Shown here piece by piece: positions 51,053 through 63,216 of a stretch of 64,000 bases of DNA. Source of the DNA: Crotalaria pallida (Eukaryota > Streptophyta > Magnoliopsida > Fabales > Fabaceae). The notes beneath the pieces were generated by a model. The model saw only the letters and a program-made list of their open reading frames with translations. It searched no databases and was not told where the DNA came from. A program made the position numbers and the translations under genes. The stretch covers positions 17,750,001-17,814,000 of the forward strand of contig CM075655.1 in assembly GCA_037953625.1 (NCBI GenBank), written 5' to 3'. The stretch's first letter is position 1, and each line of letters opens with the position of its first letter.

Positions 51053-53764
51053 ATGATCCGACCAAGTGTGTCACCTTGGGGTGCTCCGGTTTTGTTTGTC
51101 AAGAAGAAAGATGGTAGTATGAGGATGTGCATCCACTACCGGCAGCTGAATAAGGTCACCATCAAGAACAAGTATCCGTTGCCGAGGATAGATGACCTTA
51201 TGGATCAAGTTCGTGGAGCTTTAGTATTTTCCAAGATCGATTTAAGGTCAGGATACCATCAGATCAGGATAAGAGAAGAGGATATCTCTAAAACTGCATT
51301 TCGATCTCGATACGGACATTATGAGTATGCCGTGATGCCGTTCGGATTGACTAATGCACCAGCCATCTTCATGGACTATATGAATCGAATCTTTAGACCT
51401 TATTTAGATTCATTCGTGGTTGTGTTCATCGATGATATTCTCATTTACTCCAAGAGCCCGGTGGAGCATGCTGGACACTTGAGGATAGTGTTGAGCATCC
51501 TAAAGGAGAAGCAATTGTACGCCAAACTTACAAAATGTGAGTTCTGGCTGAAGGAGGTTAAGTTCTTGGGGCATGTGATTTCAGACAAAGGAATAGCCGT
51601 TGATCCGACGAAAGTGAGTTCGGTTTTGCAATGGGAGCAACCAAAGTCGGTCACGGAGGTGAGAAGCTTTCTTGGTTTGGCTGGTTACTATAGAAGGTTT
51701 ATAGAAGGTTTCTCGAAGATCGCACTGCCTCTGACGAAGTTGACCCAGAAAGATCAACCATTCCTGTGGGATGAGAAATGTGAAAGGAGTTTTCGGGAAT
51801 TGAAGGAAAGGTTGACATCGTCTCCGGTATTGATTCTGCCCGATACACAGAAGAGTTTTGATGTGTATTGTGACGCGTCGAAACAAGGTCTTGGGTGTGT
51901 TTTGATGCAAGAGGGACAAGTTGTCGCCTATGCCTCGAGACAGCTAAAAGTTCATGAAATGAACTATCCAACCCATGATCTGGAGTTGGCAGTTGTGGTG
52001 TTTGCATTAAAGATCTGGAGGCAATATCTCTATGGCACTACGTTCCGGGTGTTCAGTGACCATAAGAGTTTAAAGTACCTCTTCGATCAGAAAGAGTTGA
52101 ATATGAGGCAGTGCCGATGGATGGAGTTTTTGAAGGATTATGAGTTTAAACTCCATTATCATCCTGGGAAGGCCAATGTTGTGGCAGATGCATTGAGTAG
52201 AAAGGCAATGCACATCAGTGCAATGATGGTCAGAGAAGCTGCACTGATGGAGGAATTCCGGGATTTGAGTCTGACGATGCAAGTGGAGCCGACAAGTATC
52301 AAGATGGGGATGCTGCAGATTGCTAATGAGTTTCTACAAAGGATTCGGGAATTGCAACGCAAGGATGAGAAACTCATAGAAAAGAGGAAGTTGATGGAAG
52401 AAGGCAAGGAATTGGAGTTTCAGGAAGGGAAGGATGGAATCCTTCGCTTTAAAACAAGGATTTGTGTGCCTGATGATTTAGAAGTAAGAAGGATGATTCT
52501 GGATGAAGCACATAAGAGTAAGATGAGTATGCATCCGGGAGCTACCAAAATGTACCAGGACTTAAAGAAGCTATTTTGGTGGCCTGGTTTGAAGAAAGAC
52601 GTAGCTGAGTATGTGGCCTGTTGTTTGGTGTGTCAAAAGGCCAAGGTTGAACATCAAAGGCCAGGAGGGGAGTTACTTCCTTTGGAGATTCCGTTTTTGA
52701 AATGGGATAGCATCTCGATGGATTTCGTGTCGGGATTGCCAAGGACATCTACTGGTCATGATGCAATCTGGGTGATCGTGGATCGTTTGACCAAGTCGGC
52801 GCATTTCATTCCCGTTAATATGCGCTATTCGTTGGAAAAGCTCACTCAGTTGTACATGAAGGAAGTTGTTCGTTTGCACGGTGTACCATCAAGCATTGTG
52901 TTAGATCGCGACCCGAGGTTTACATCGAGGTTTTGGGAAGATCTGCATAGAGCCTTGGGTTCAAGATTGAAACTGAGTTCTGCATACCATCCTCAGACTG
53001 ATGGCCAAACGGAGAGGACTATTCAGTCATTGGAGGACATTCTACGAGCCTGTGCTTTGGAAGGACAAGGGAATTGGGAGCAGATGTTGCCACTCATGGA
53101 ATTCACTTACAACAACAGTTACCACACGAGTATTGGAATGGCACCATTTGAAGCTTTGTATGGGAGAAAGTGCCAGACGCCGTTATGTTGGTTCCAAGTG
53201 GGGGAGAGTTCTCTGGTTGGACCAGATTTTGTGCAAGAGACCACGGAACAGATCAAGATGATACAAGAGAAGATGAGGGCAGCTCAAAGTAGGCAGAAAA
53301 GCTATGCTGATAAGAGAAGAAAACCATTAGAGTTCGCCGAAGGAGACCATGTGTTTATTAGGATAGTACCAACCAAAGGTGTTAGTAGAGCCTTGAAAAC
53401 TCAGAAACTATCACCTAAATTCATTGGTCCCTACCAAATCCTCAAAAGAGTCGGCCCAGTAGCTTATCAATTGGCTTTGCCTCCGTCATTAGCTAACCTT
53501 CATAATGTATTCCATGTGTCTCAACTAAAAAGATATGTCCATGACCCCACCATTGTCCTTAGAATCCAACCTGATGACTTAGAAATTCATGAGAACCTAA
53601 CCTTCAAAGCTGTGCCAGTTCGTATTGAAGATCGAAGAATCAAGCAGCTTAGAGGAAAAGACATTCGTCTGGTCAAAGTCGTCTGGGTTTGTGGAGATGT
53701 GATAGAAGCATCTTGGGAATTAGAGGATAAGGTGCGTCAGGATTATCTTGACTTGTTTGTATGA
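51053..53764 (+). CDS. Tekay RT, RNase H, integrase and chromodomain-like tail
   Basis: 903 residues in frame with the preceding ORF; it opens with an ATG directly after the UAG. RT: S-P-W-G-A-P-V, catalytic K-I-D-L-R-S-G-Y-H near 60 and F-I-D-D near 125. C-I-H-Y-R replaces the usual C-I-D-Y-R. RNase H: C-D-A-S near 272 and S-D-H-K-S-L-K-Y-L. Integrase: H-P-G-A ... C-L-V-C finger at about 494-530, and D, D, E in S-M-D-F, L-D-R-D and Q-T-E near 556, 616 and 653. The tail (about 840-903) has the H-V-S-Q-L-K motif and a short chromodomain-like end (V-K-V-V-W ... A-S-W-E-L-E), which in chromoviruses directs integration to heterochromatin. No further break is seen. Confidence 0.93.
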   Translation: MIRPSVSPWGAPVLFVKKKDGSMRMCIHYRQLNKVTIKNKYPLPRIDDLMDQVRGALVFSKIDLRSGYHQIRIREEDISKTAFRSRYGHYEYAVMPFGLTNAPAIFMDYMNRIFRPYLDSFVVVFIDDILIYSKSPVEHAGHLRIVLSILKEKQLYAKLTKCEFWLKEVKFLGHVISDKGIAVDPTKVSSVLQWEQPKSVTEVRSFLGLAGYYRRFIEGFSKIALPLTKLTQKDQPFLWDEKCERSFRELKERLTSSPVLILPDTQKSFDVYCDASKQGLGCVLMQEGQVVAYASRQLKVHEMNYPTHDLELAVVVFALKIWRQYLYGTTFRVFSDHKSLKYLFDQKELNMRQCRWMEFLKDYEFKLHYHPGKANVVADALSRKAMHISAMMVREAALMEEFRDLSLTMQVEPTSIKMGMLQIANEFLQRIRELQRKDEKLIEKRKLMEEGKELEFQEGKDGILRFKTRICVPDDLEVRRMILDEAHKSKMSMHPGATKMYQDLKKLFWWPGLKKDVAEYVACCLVCQKAKVEHQRPGGELLPLEIPFLKWDSISMDFVSGLPRTSTGHDAIWVIVDRLTKSAHFIPVNMRYSLEKLTQLYMKEVVRLHGVPSSIVLDRDPRFTSRFWEDLHRALGSRLKLSSAYHPQTDGQTERTIQSLEDILRACALEGQGNWEQMLPLMEFTYNNSYHTSIGMAPFEALYGRKCQTPLCWFQVGESSLVGPDFVQETTEQIKMIQEKMRAAQSRQKSYADKRRKPLEFAEGDHVFIRIVPTKGVSRALKTQKLSPKFIGPYQILKRVGPVAYQLALPPSLANLHNVFHVSQLKRYVHDPTIVLRIQPDDLEIHENLTFKAVPVRIEDRRIKQLRGKDIRLVKVVWVCGDVIEASWELEDKVRQDYLDLFV

Positions 53765-53792
53765 GTTGAATTTCGGGGACGAAATTCCTTGT

Positions 53793-53806
53793 AAGTGGGG
53801 GAGTAG
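53793..53806 (+). promoter_or_regulatory. B polypurine tract
   Basis: AAGTGGGGGAGTAG immediately before the 3' LTR. The preceding TTTCGGGGACGAAATT phrase is typical of Tekay/Del 3' ends and is echoed in C near 61800. Confidence 0.85.
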
Positions 53807-56800
53807 TGTAACACCCCAAAATTTTAATCCCCTATTAATGAAATGTTAATTATAAATTAATTATAATTAATTATTTCCATATTAATCCTTGATTAAAATA
53901 TGTGTTCATATGACTAGCTTATGTGTGTAAATTATTTAATAAATAATTTAAATGCATAAAATGAGTATTTTGCATATTAGTCCATGGGTTGGGACCTAGA
54001 GGTAATTATAGGAAAGATTTTGGAGGGAAAGTAAATAAAATAATTATTTTTCAAAAACTGGGAAAAATACTCGAGTATTCTGGGTCAAATTGCACGAGTT
54101 AGTGCGTTTGGTGAGTCAGCACCAACGATTCTCGTGTGTTGACACGAAATCGTCTTCTTCAACACGTCCTATGCTTCGTGTCGCTCTGCATGAGCCTTCT
54201 CTTGGTCTATTTAAACTCATCAACGATCCTTGGCTGAGAATTTTGGATCAAAAGTGCTTTGTTGATGAGGTTAGGGTTCTGAAATCGTTTCCTTCAATTC
54301 AGCTTCAATTTTGAGTGTTTGATTTCGAGTGATACACGATTACGAAGCTCACATCCAGGGTTTCGTAAAGATACTAAGATTATTAGCTGAGATCGAGTGT
54401 AGAGGGAGAATCGAATCTGAGAAGGGAGGGAGTTGAAGCTGTTTGCAGTTTCTGGAGCTTACTAGAGCAATCGATTTTGGTAAGCTCTTGAATCCTTGAT
54501 ACTTCAATTTCATTACATTCTCTAGTATGTGTTGCAGAGAACGATTTCTAATTACTTTCCCCAATTATTTTGCATGAATTCACCACCAAAATCTCTGGTT
54601 TCATGACCTCATTCAAAACTGTGCTGCTGTCATATGGTTCTTGGGGGAAACTAGCTTGAAGTCTATTTTTCTGTCAAAAACCAATTCTCACACGTCTTAG
54701 AGGTAACGGGAAGTAATTATATTCACTAGATAGAGTTTAAATTTCATTAATTGTGTTAGAGAGCCACCAAGAGGCTCTAAGGGCTTAGTTTGAATAGGAA
54801 CTTTGGTTTGGAGACCAATCCATGCTCTATGACTGTGATGAGCAAGTTCTATATCATGCATGCAAGCTTAAATGAACTTTGTTTCATGAATATTGTGCTT
54901 ATTTTGCAATTTGAAGTGTTGAAATGGTATGTAAAAACTAAGTTTCACTCTGTTCTGTCTGCAGATACTCGAGTATTTGGCTTAATACTCGAGTATTTCG
55001 TGGTGCACCAGAGTGAAAATTGGCGCACCAACTTGGGAATCAGATTGGACACTCGAGTAATGTATGAACTACTCGAGTATTCTGGGTAATGGAATACTCG
55101 AGTATCTCATGAATTACTCGAGTATATTTATGAAAACCTGAAAACCTAAATCTCTGAAAAGATATGAACGACTCGAGTATAATCATGAACCACTCGAGTA
55201 GAATCTGGGAAATGATAAACTACTCGAGTATTTTGGAAAAAACTCGAGTATTTTTAGTCAGACACTTAAAATACCATTTTCAATTCTAAGTCATTTTGTA
55301 ACTCTTAAAGGACAATAAACCAAGTGATCCTGGACTTAAAAGAAATTGATTGACGTTATGATGTTTTCATTTGAATAATAATGATACGTTGCTCGGGAGG
55401 CACGTAGTGTATTAATAAAAGGACGAAACATCAATCAGTTCCCTTTAAGTAAAGTTAATGCATTCATTCTGGAGTTTGGATGGTAGGACGTATATCATGT
55501 TTTTGGTAAACATGTGGAGGGCCTCTGGGAGTGCCAATACGCTTGCTTGATGACACGTCGTTGACGTGGTCGGCTGGGTGAATGCCGATATGGATATACC
55601 GTTTGGATGACGGTCCGTTTGGATGACGGGATATGCTCGGGTGGCATGGATACCAAGCTTGTCGTGTACATTCTAGGTGAATGTACGAATTGTTGTATAC
55701 CTAGGAATACAACGCACTGTTGAGTGCTGGGTTGTCAGGGATGGACGTCAGAGAGTGACATAGTATGATGGAGATAGGCTTGAGAGCTAAAGTCATGCAT
55801 CATGCCACTCATTTAAATTAATTGTGATAAATGAAATAAGTGTGAGCATTCTATGTGCATTCATTAACTGCTAAGTGTTATATGTGATTGTTGTTAATTG
55901 ATGCATATTTACATATTCATACTGCACAATTTATTCTCTATTGGTTATGTGTATAGAATTGCTTACCCCTATGCCCTTGTAGGTGATGTCTCGTTACATT
56001 GCTTGCATCGAGATCCGGCCACTTCCTAGTGGCACATGGATCTATGAGGACCATCGCGCGGTGTTCGAGGGTGAGGTAGAGATTACCTTCTACCACCCGA
56101 ACCCGTTGATCCGATTCCGTCCTCGTAGATTTAGGATTCCCATCATATACACTATGCATGTACCCCCGTTTTACACTTACCATGGACCACCTCCCACGCG
56201 ACCAGCTCGCTCTTACCATAGTTTTCGTTTTCGACCTACCCGCTCTCACCCTTTTACTTCGAGAGTCGTCCGCGAGGAGACTCCCCCTTCTGATCCAAGG
56301 AGCCCAGTCAGGGTTTCACCATCACCTGACCCGGTACCCAGTGGTAGGGTACACTCTCCCTCGGATGAGATCGAGGAGGATCCGGTGGAGGACGAGAGTG
56401 GGAGCGAGCCTGTCGTGCATTCTACTGGGAGTGATTGGAGGGACGATGATCCCTAGGTATGTGTATAGGGTATATGATGAGGATCAGAGGATCCGATGTG
56501 TGGAGGCTGTGGAGGAGATTTACTGCTGCTGTGATGATGATGATGCTACTACCCTTTTTACTACTTGGAGACTGCTGCTATCACTACTACTACATCTGAT
56601 GCTACCGGATCTACGTGACCACCCCTGGAGTTCATATTTTGGTTATGTATATACGTTGTAGATATACTATTTGAGTACTCTAGCGCTTCGGTCATATTAC
56701 TATGTAGATCGGATTATGGACTTGTATTTTGGAACTTGGAGGCTTGATATGGGGACTATGTACTTATCACTCTCTTTTCATACTTATGTATATATATATA

Positions 56801-57198
56801 TATCTGTGTTTATATTATTATCAGTTGCATAGTCCTATAACTTCCGCTTACTCTGATTTAATCCAGTTAAAGAGTTCGGCTGTGAAAACTATTCAATGGT
56901 ATTAGTTTTATCAAACAAAGTAAGGGTAGCTTCTGTTATTTTCTATAATATATGAACGATTCTAAGAGACGAATGCTACCCAATTTTCGAAAAAGTTTTA
57001 GAAATCGCCGAATTCAATATAACTGTTTTACAATGCCTTAGGGTTTATTCTCCAAGAATTCCAAGTGTTGGTTTGTGCACCCGTTTAAAAAGGAAAAGTT
57101 TATTTCGGTTATTTTCTTAATACTCGCAAGTCCATATATTATCCAAGGTTAGAGCTTAAGTACTATATTATATTTGGCTAATTCGGAAGGGTGTCATA
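53807..57198 (+). repeat. B 3' LTR (3392 bp)
   Basis: Lacks 146 bp (junction near 54922, at a TTGA microhomology) and one 20-bp palindrome unit relative to the 5' LTR. Only one ACTCGAG remains upstream of the TATA box (54069). The intronic palindromes (54967-55250) and hairpins (about 55386-55727) are intact. Confidence 0.9.
55986..56456 (+). CDS. LTR-encoded conserved protein of element B, 3' LTR copy
   Basis: Second copy of the 47934-48404 ORF, uninterrupted. By hand the two copies differ at seven positions, three silent and four replacing, as expected for unselected drift after insertion. Transcripts starting in the 3' LTR would carry this ORF but no gag-pol, so it could be expressed independently of the body of the element. 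Confidence 0.58.
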   Translation: MSRYIACIEIRPLPSGTWIYEDHRAVFEGEVEITFYHPNPLIRFRPRRFRIPIIYTMHVPPFYTYHGPPPTRPARSYHSFRFRPTRSHPFTSRVVREETPPSDPRSPVRVSPSPDPVPSGRVHSPSDEIEEDPVEDESGSEPVVHSTGSDWRDDDP

Positions 57199-57203
57199 AA
57201 TAT

Positions 57204-60200
57204 CTTTGATATCCGGGGTACCTTCCTCTCCACTACTTCGATACGACACTCATGCCTCACAGCGTTTATAAATGTCTTGTAAGTCTTTTAAAATTTCGAG
57301 TTTTAATTAAACGGCTTAATCCTAATAGTCGGCTCGTCCTTGATGCATCCCTTCAACGAACCCGACCACTAATCGCAATCCTTTCCCCTTAAATTCTCAA
57401 TGGCATCTTGCCTCATATCAATTTCATCTCATTCTCAACATTCTCATCATCTCAATTCACATAACTCATACTCAGCATATTCTCATCAATATCATCAACA
57501 TCTTTTCCTCGTCTTTTCTCAAAATCTCTTTTCGCAAAACTTTTTTCAAAAATCACATTTTTGGGTGAGTGTTAATGGAGGAGCAAGCTCAACTCAACAC
57601 TAAGCTTCTTCCCAAAAACGTGAACGAGGAATCACATCTCCCTTCCATCCACATCTCACTCTCACAACCACATTACTCTTCTTCAATCACAACTCTTTGT
57701 ATTCCATTACTCATACAGCCTTTGATATCATTCTTCTTTTTTTCATTCACGTTTTCTTTCAAACCTCAACTTATTTCTTTCTCATACTTCTCAAATCTTA
57801 CTCTTTTATCGTTACCACACTCAACTTTTCCAATTAACTTTGAGTCTTACTCTTTCTCATTATGCTTACTATCGTTAATCACTCTTCCAGATTTTCCAGA
57901 CAGAATAATACATATTCAACAGTATACTCACAGAGAAATCTAATAAATAATAAAACCAATCATGCATCATATTTAACAAATAGGTAAACATCTAACACGT
58001 ATATGCATCACGTATGATAATGCAGCATGTATCGTATGACATTGACTCTAATTACGCATGACGGACTCAGTTTAGAACTGAGTCTAAACGTCACGACGGC
58101 TTAGGCCTACTGCATCTCTCACCTCACGCTCCAGCTTCTGAAATCGTTGCCGGTCCTTCCCAACGAGTCAGCTGTTCCGCTTCTCGACTTATACGTACCT
58201 TGTACTAAATAGACGACACTAACATCATAAGTCTATCTAAATAATCGTCCTACTCATTATCTAAACGCGTTTTCGAAAACTCTTTTTATCTCTCGTCGGA
58301 AAATCACAAAACGATAAAACTTTTTCAAACCAAATCTCTCTCGAGTTAAATACCACTTAAAACTTAAACTTTAAACCATTCAAACACATTTTAGGATTGG
58401 AAAAACAATTTAAATAAAATCTGGACAACAGTCATGCAAGCCCATAAATCATTTTCAGAAAATCCGAAAACACCGAAAAATCAAACTTTAGTTCACATAA
58501 TACTTTGTTATAAAATAAACACTTATATGATTTATTTTTAAAACTTAACATTGTGAAATGAATAAAGGGCAGCAACCACTAATTCCAAGGTTCTTTAATT
58601 AAATTAAGATTAAACTATTTCAAGACCAATTACTTTCAAAACCGATTACAAAATCAAGCACAATACTTTGGTTCACTAAATAATTCATCCATGCATAACA
58701 TAAACATATCATCAAACAATCACTTATTCAATCATTTCAAGGCATCATAATCATCACACAAGGCAGCCAAGTCATAATATCATAAAAATTCATTTCCATC
58801 AAAAACATTTAAATGAAATCCTAGTGTGATTACAAGTAAAACACAAAAGATAAGATCCAAAACAATATCAAATAAATTTATTTAATTCTTAAAATTTCCA
58901 TAACATACAAATATATGATAAAGTTCATCATATAAAAATTTTCAAGTCATTTAAACAACCCTAAGCTAGGTTTCAAATCAAATTTCTCATGAAAAACAAC
59001 ATGGTACTGTTGCTGGTCATAGACAAAAACATTACTATTAAAAATAGTTTCACAACTCAGAACTTAATAAAAATTGGTATAAATCTTCCTTATACAGTCA
59101 AGACTATGTCATAAAAGTTTCATAATATTTGGAGTTGTGCAAGTTATATTTTTCCAATTAAAATTGTCACTAAGTCCAGAAAATCTGAACCAAGTGATTC
59201 ACTGTCTTGCCTTTATTGGAAATATCAAATCAACTCCAAATCTCTTCAAATTTACAGAGAACATCTAGAGATGTCCAGGAAGCTACCATAAAAATTTCAA
59301 ACCATTTCAAGTAGCACAAGTTCGAAAATTATATTTCTCTTTAAACTGAAAAACTGATTTTCTTAAAATGGTTTTCATAAAGTTGGCTCACATAGAAATA
59401 GAAAATAAATTCCAAAAATCATCCAAAAATTCAGAGAAGTTTATTTTAATATATTTAAGACAGTGACAAAATTCCAGAATTATTGGACATGCAAAAACAT
59501 TATTTTTTTCAAAGTCAAAAACACATACATCACAATTTTCAGCATACACTTTTGTTCATTCATTTTCTATTATGAAAATCAAAGATACTATTATACATAC
59601 AATCAACACCAAAAATCAATCCATCAATTATATTTCTTTTGAAAACCAACTTAATTTTTCATGAAAATAATTTATTTTAATTCAAATAAATCATGCATCA
59701 ACTTCTTAGAAATAGAAATCAAGTCTTCTAGACTAAAAACCAAGAATCAAACTAAACTAACCTATATCCTAACATGCTCATACTTAAAATTTATAGATCT
59801 AAAAGGGAAACATACATGCATCCACATTTAAGAGCCAAAATCAAAACAAATATTACAACTCATTCTTTTTCACTAGATCATTACATGCATGCATCAATTA
59901 CTTCAAATAAAATTCTTTTTTAATGATCTAAGCAAAACCGAAACATGCACCAGAAAAAATGAATTCATTTTATTAAGATCCCATGCTTTAGGTTAACCCT
60001 TTTATTAAAAATAATTTCCTTCACATGTACACAAAAACCGAATCAAACAATAAAACAAGATCATTAGCACAAAAATCTTTTTAAAACCGAAACAAACATC
60101 AAGTTCTTAAATTAGTTAATCTTTTGCTTTTAAATTAAAGTCTTTCACATACATGTAGGAAATTAAGATCAACTTGAGAAAATCTCATGCATGCAAGGAA

Positions 60201-61781
60201 AAATACTAGATCTAGCTTAAAAATCAACGTGCAAGAACAAATCAACACATAGAACCGAAAATAAAATGATGAAGAAGAAAGAACATCAAACATAAGGCTT
60301 TAACATATTACAAATTATTTTTAAGTCGTTAGAGTCCATGATCAAAAGAGAACAACACATAAATTCATCTTTAGAGTCATAAAATTCAACATGCAAGAAG
60401 AAAATAACAAAGATCTATAAACTAAAAGAAAAAGCTTAAACTATTACAAATTTTCTTTCTTGGTCTTCCAATTCCTACCATGAAAAGGGTTTGGTTCTTC
60501 TAGCTCCTAGCATTCTTGGTCTACAAAGGAAAGACTTGACTAAGCTTGGACCTCCTTCCTCCTTCTTATTACCCACGGTTCTCTCTTTTTTTTTTTGTAT
60601 ATGTCTCAAGAGCTAATGTTGCTATTGAGACTTAAGTGTTTATGTTGATGTGAAAGGAAATGAAGTGGAAGAAATGGAATGAATGGAAGGAACGAAGGAA
60701 GTAAAAGAGTGAATGGATGAGTGAGGGAATGAAGGGAAATATACTAAGGACAAGGCACAATTTCCCTTCTTTGGCCTTTAAAAATTCGGCCAACATGCAT
60801 CAAGAGGGGGGTATTTTTGGCATTCTAATATCACTACTTGGTCCCCAAGTTTCTTCTTTTTCTTTTCTTTTTATTTTATTTCCCTTCCCGACTTAGTCAA
60901 CATGCCAAGCTTTTAGAAACACACACATACACATACCATGCATACATGTGTCACTCTCACACACACACACACATATTCCTCATGCATGCACACTCACTAG
61001 CCGTGGCATCCATTGCACACACACACACATGTCCTTAAATTTTTTTTTATTTCTTAATCATGCTTTAATTACTAATTCATATGATAATGCAACCATCACT
61101 TAAGAAATTACACTTAAAAAGCCATTAACACACACAAGGCAATTAATTCTAAGAAATTACATTCATCAATCCATCACTCATTTAATCACAAAACAAATAA
61201 CCAAACATACATATTAACAATTAAATACATTTTCCTTCAAATAATAAACTGTACTTATTGGTTGCACTTATAGCCCTTATTTCATTTTCTAAAATCATAA
61301 TTTAATATAATAAAGATAATCCCAAAAGGAAAATTTCATTAAAAATCAAAAATTATTTTTCATGATTTATACCCTTAAAATTCGTCCTTTACAGCCTTGA
61401 AAAATAATTTTCGTAAACCAATCCAGAAAATTATTTAAAATACATTTTTGAAAACTACATTTCGATACGATCGTTTTGATATAAAGATCATCAAAATCGG
61501 AGTTACGGTTAAAAAGTTATGGATTTTCGAAGTTAATCAATCTAAGAAAATCCATAAAGAAATTCATTTTTCAAGAAATCACCAACTAATAAAATTATTT
61601 CCCATAAAAATCATTTTTATCAACTTCATAAAAGTATTTGTTTATCAAAATTCCATAAAATCATCACTTTTCTTTGTAATCGAATAAAACATTCATTGAA
61701 AATCTTTTGTAAAACAGTTTCGCAAAACTATTCTTTAATAAAGCCTTATTTGTCCTAGTCGGGAAAACGCGGGATGTTACA
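57204..61781 (-). repeat. C left LTR, second segment
   Basis: It continues the LTR interrupted at 45588 and ends GGGATGTTACA. Positions 58070-58340 align in inverse with E around 25840-26090, and 57570-57600 with D near 4911. AC-rich microsatellites lie at about 60957-60973 and 61016-61029. Frames such as 57569-57943 have Ser/Phe low complexity and no family, so no gene is called. Confidence 0.8.
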
Positions 61782-63201
61782 TTCTCCCCAACTTGCGGAT
61801 TTCTCGTCCTCGAGAAATGCTACACGAAATTCCACGATCAATGAATGTCGGATTCCTTGAAGCGATTCTCTCGATCTATAACGGCAGTCGTCGTCCTCGA
61901 GTCGTCGCATATGCATCGTTGCTTCAAAGGTAATTTTCTTAGGTCATTTCATTATCGGACACGATGGAATATTAATGGTATAGCTTTGTCAACAAGAGTT
62001 CAAATGGTTCAATGGTTTCGAAACAAAGTTCAAAAGAATAGCACGCTTATGCCAATCCTGACAAGGGTACTACTTTCCTCCTGGTCTTTTTCCTTAATTT
62101 GACTCTTCTCATCCTTTTAAGTCTATGTGGGTTACTACAAACCTCAAAATCTCCGTTTACTCCCCAACTTTGACGGATCATATTCCTATACATCGCATCT
62201 ATCCCATAACATTTGACAGGAACTAAGGTCATAAAATTTCTCAACATCCACTAATTCTAGGTTATCTTACAAAACTTTCCGTCACCTCGTTCAAGCCTAT
62301 CTTAAATTCTGCTAACTAAACCAAATTCTCGTGCTCTAAATCATTAAAAACTTTCCAACTCAGAGATTCATCCTTAAGATTAGTGATCTTAACACCTAAT
62401 GACACTCTTATTTCCACAACTTATGATCACCTATGTCCATTAAAGTAACAAATCTTGGTCACTTAACCTAATTTTGGTCGTCACTTAAAGGTTCTATCCA
62501 TTAATTTCACCATCTTAACACCATCTACACCATTACTTGGGTTAGACTACTATCAAACCTTTCAGTTTTAATCCTTTTATATCCCACTATCTTACTCAAA
62601 GTTCTAGGGGTACTCTTATCCTAATGCATCACATCCGTTCTCACTTATTCCTTTCTCAACCACTATGACTCTTTCCCCAACAACACCTCACCGTGTATCT
62701 TATAACTCATATAGGCCTAGTTGATCGGCATAAGGTGTCAGGGTCTAAGGTTTTCATGGAAGACTTTTAGAGAAAACAAACGTATTGTCAAGGCAACTCA
62801 ACAACACATAGGGTTTACATAAAAAAGGGGTTCCAACAAGGAAAAGAGGATTTTAGTCCTAAAACCAAGTCGCATGTCAATAGTTTAGAGGTCATTAAAA
62901 ACAAAAGGGAGTTCTCAACAAAAGAGGTTTAACAGTCAAGAGAGGTTCAGGTCTCAAAGAATAAAGTCTCTGCATGATTCTGATCACCGTTCCTTGCACC
63001 ATCGTAGACAAGTCCGTAACACGTTCCGAAGATAGAGAGATAGAACGATAGAGATAGAACGAACGCTAGAGGTGGTATGATAGAGATGCTCACGTGACTT
63101 CGTACTCCTATTCTCACTCAACGTAGTTCTATCACTAACGCACAGACAGACACACAAACAAGCACGTAAGCCCATGCATCAGACTACTTACGTCAACCAT
63201 T
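61782..63201 (-). other. C internal region without coding capacity
   Basis: It starts (minus 3' side) with the polypurine tract TTGGGGAGAA (61782-61791) and a TCGAGGACGAGAAAT phrase recalling the Tekay 3' end. The 1.4 kb contains no frame over about 85 codons and no gag, protease, RT or integrase motif. Confidence 0.7.
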
Positions 63202-63213
63202 GCTCTGATACCA
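63202..63213 (-). promoter_or_regulatory. C primer-binding site (initiator Met tRNA)
   Basis: TGGTATCAGAGC on minus, three bases inside the right LTR border; it fixes the orientation of C and, by homology, of D and E. Confidence 0.9.
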
Positions 63214-63216
63214 CTC

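Larger units (their letters stand above)
45589..57198 (+). mobile_element. Complete Tekay-like chromovirus B
   Basis: Both LTRs begin TGTAACACC and end GGTGTCATA. The element is flanked by the exact duplication AATAT (45584-45588, 57199-57203). It is 11.6 kb long, with primer site, gag-protease, RT-RNase H-integrase, C-terminal chromodomain-like tail and polypurine tract in the expected order. By eye about 28 substitutions separate the LTRs over about 3.37 kb (0.8 percent). A single in-frame UAG lies between protease and RT. Confidence 0.93.

Noticed and set aside
57569..57943. 124-codon frame in the C LTR, similar in its first residues to one at 4911 in D
   Set aside because: Similarity is confined to the start and is explained by LTR homology. 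The rest diverges in frame and composition, and both are antisense to the element.
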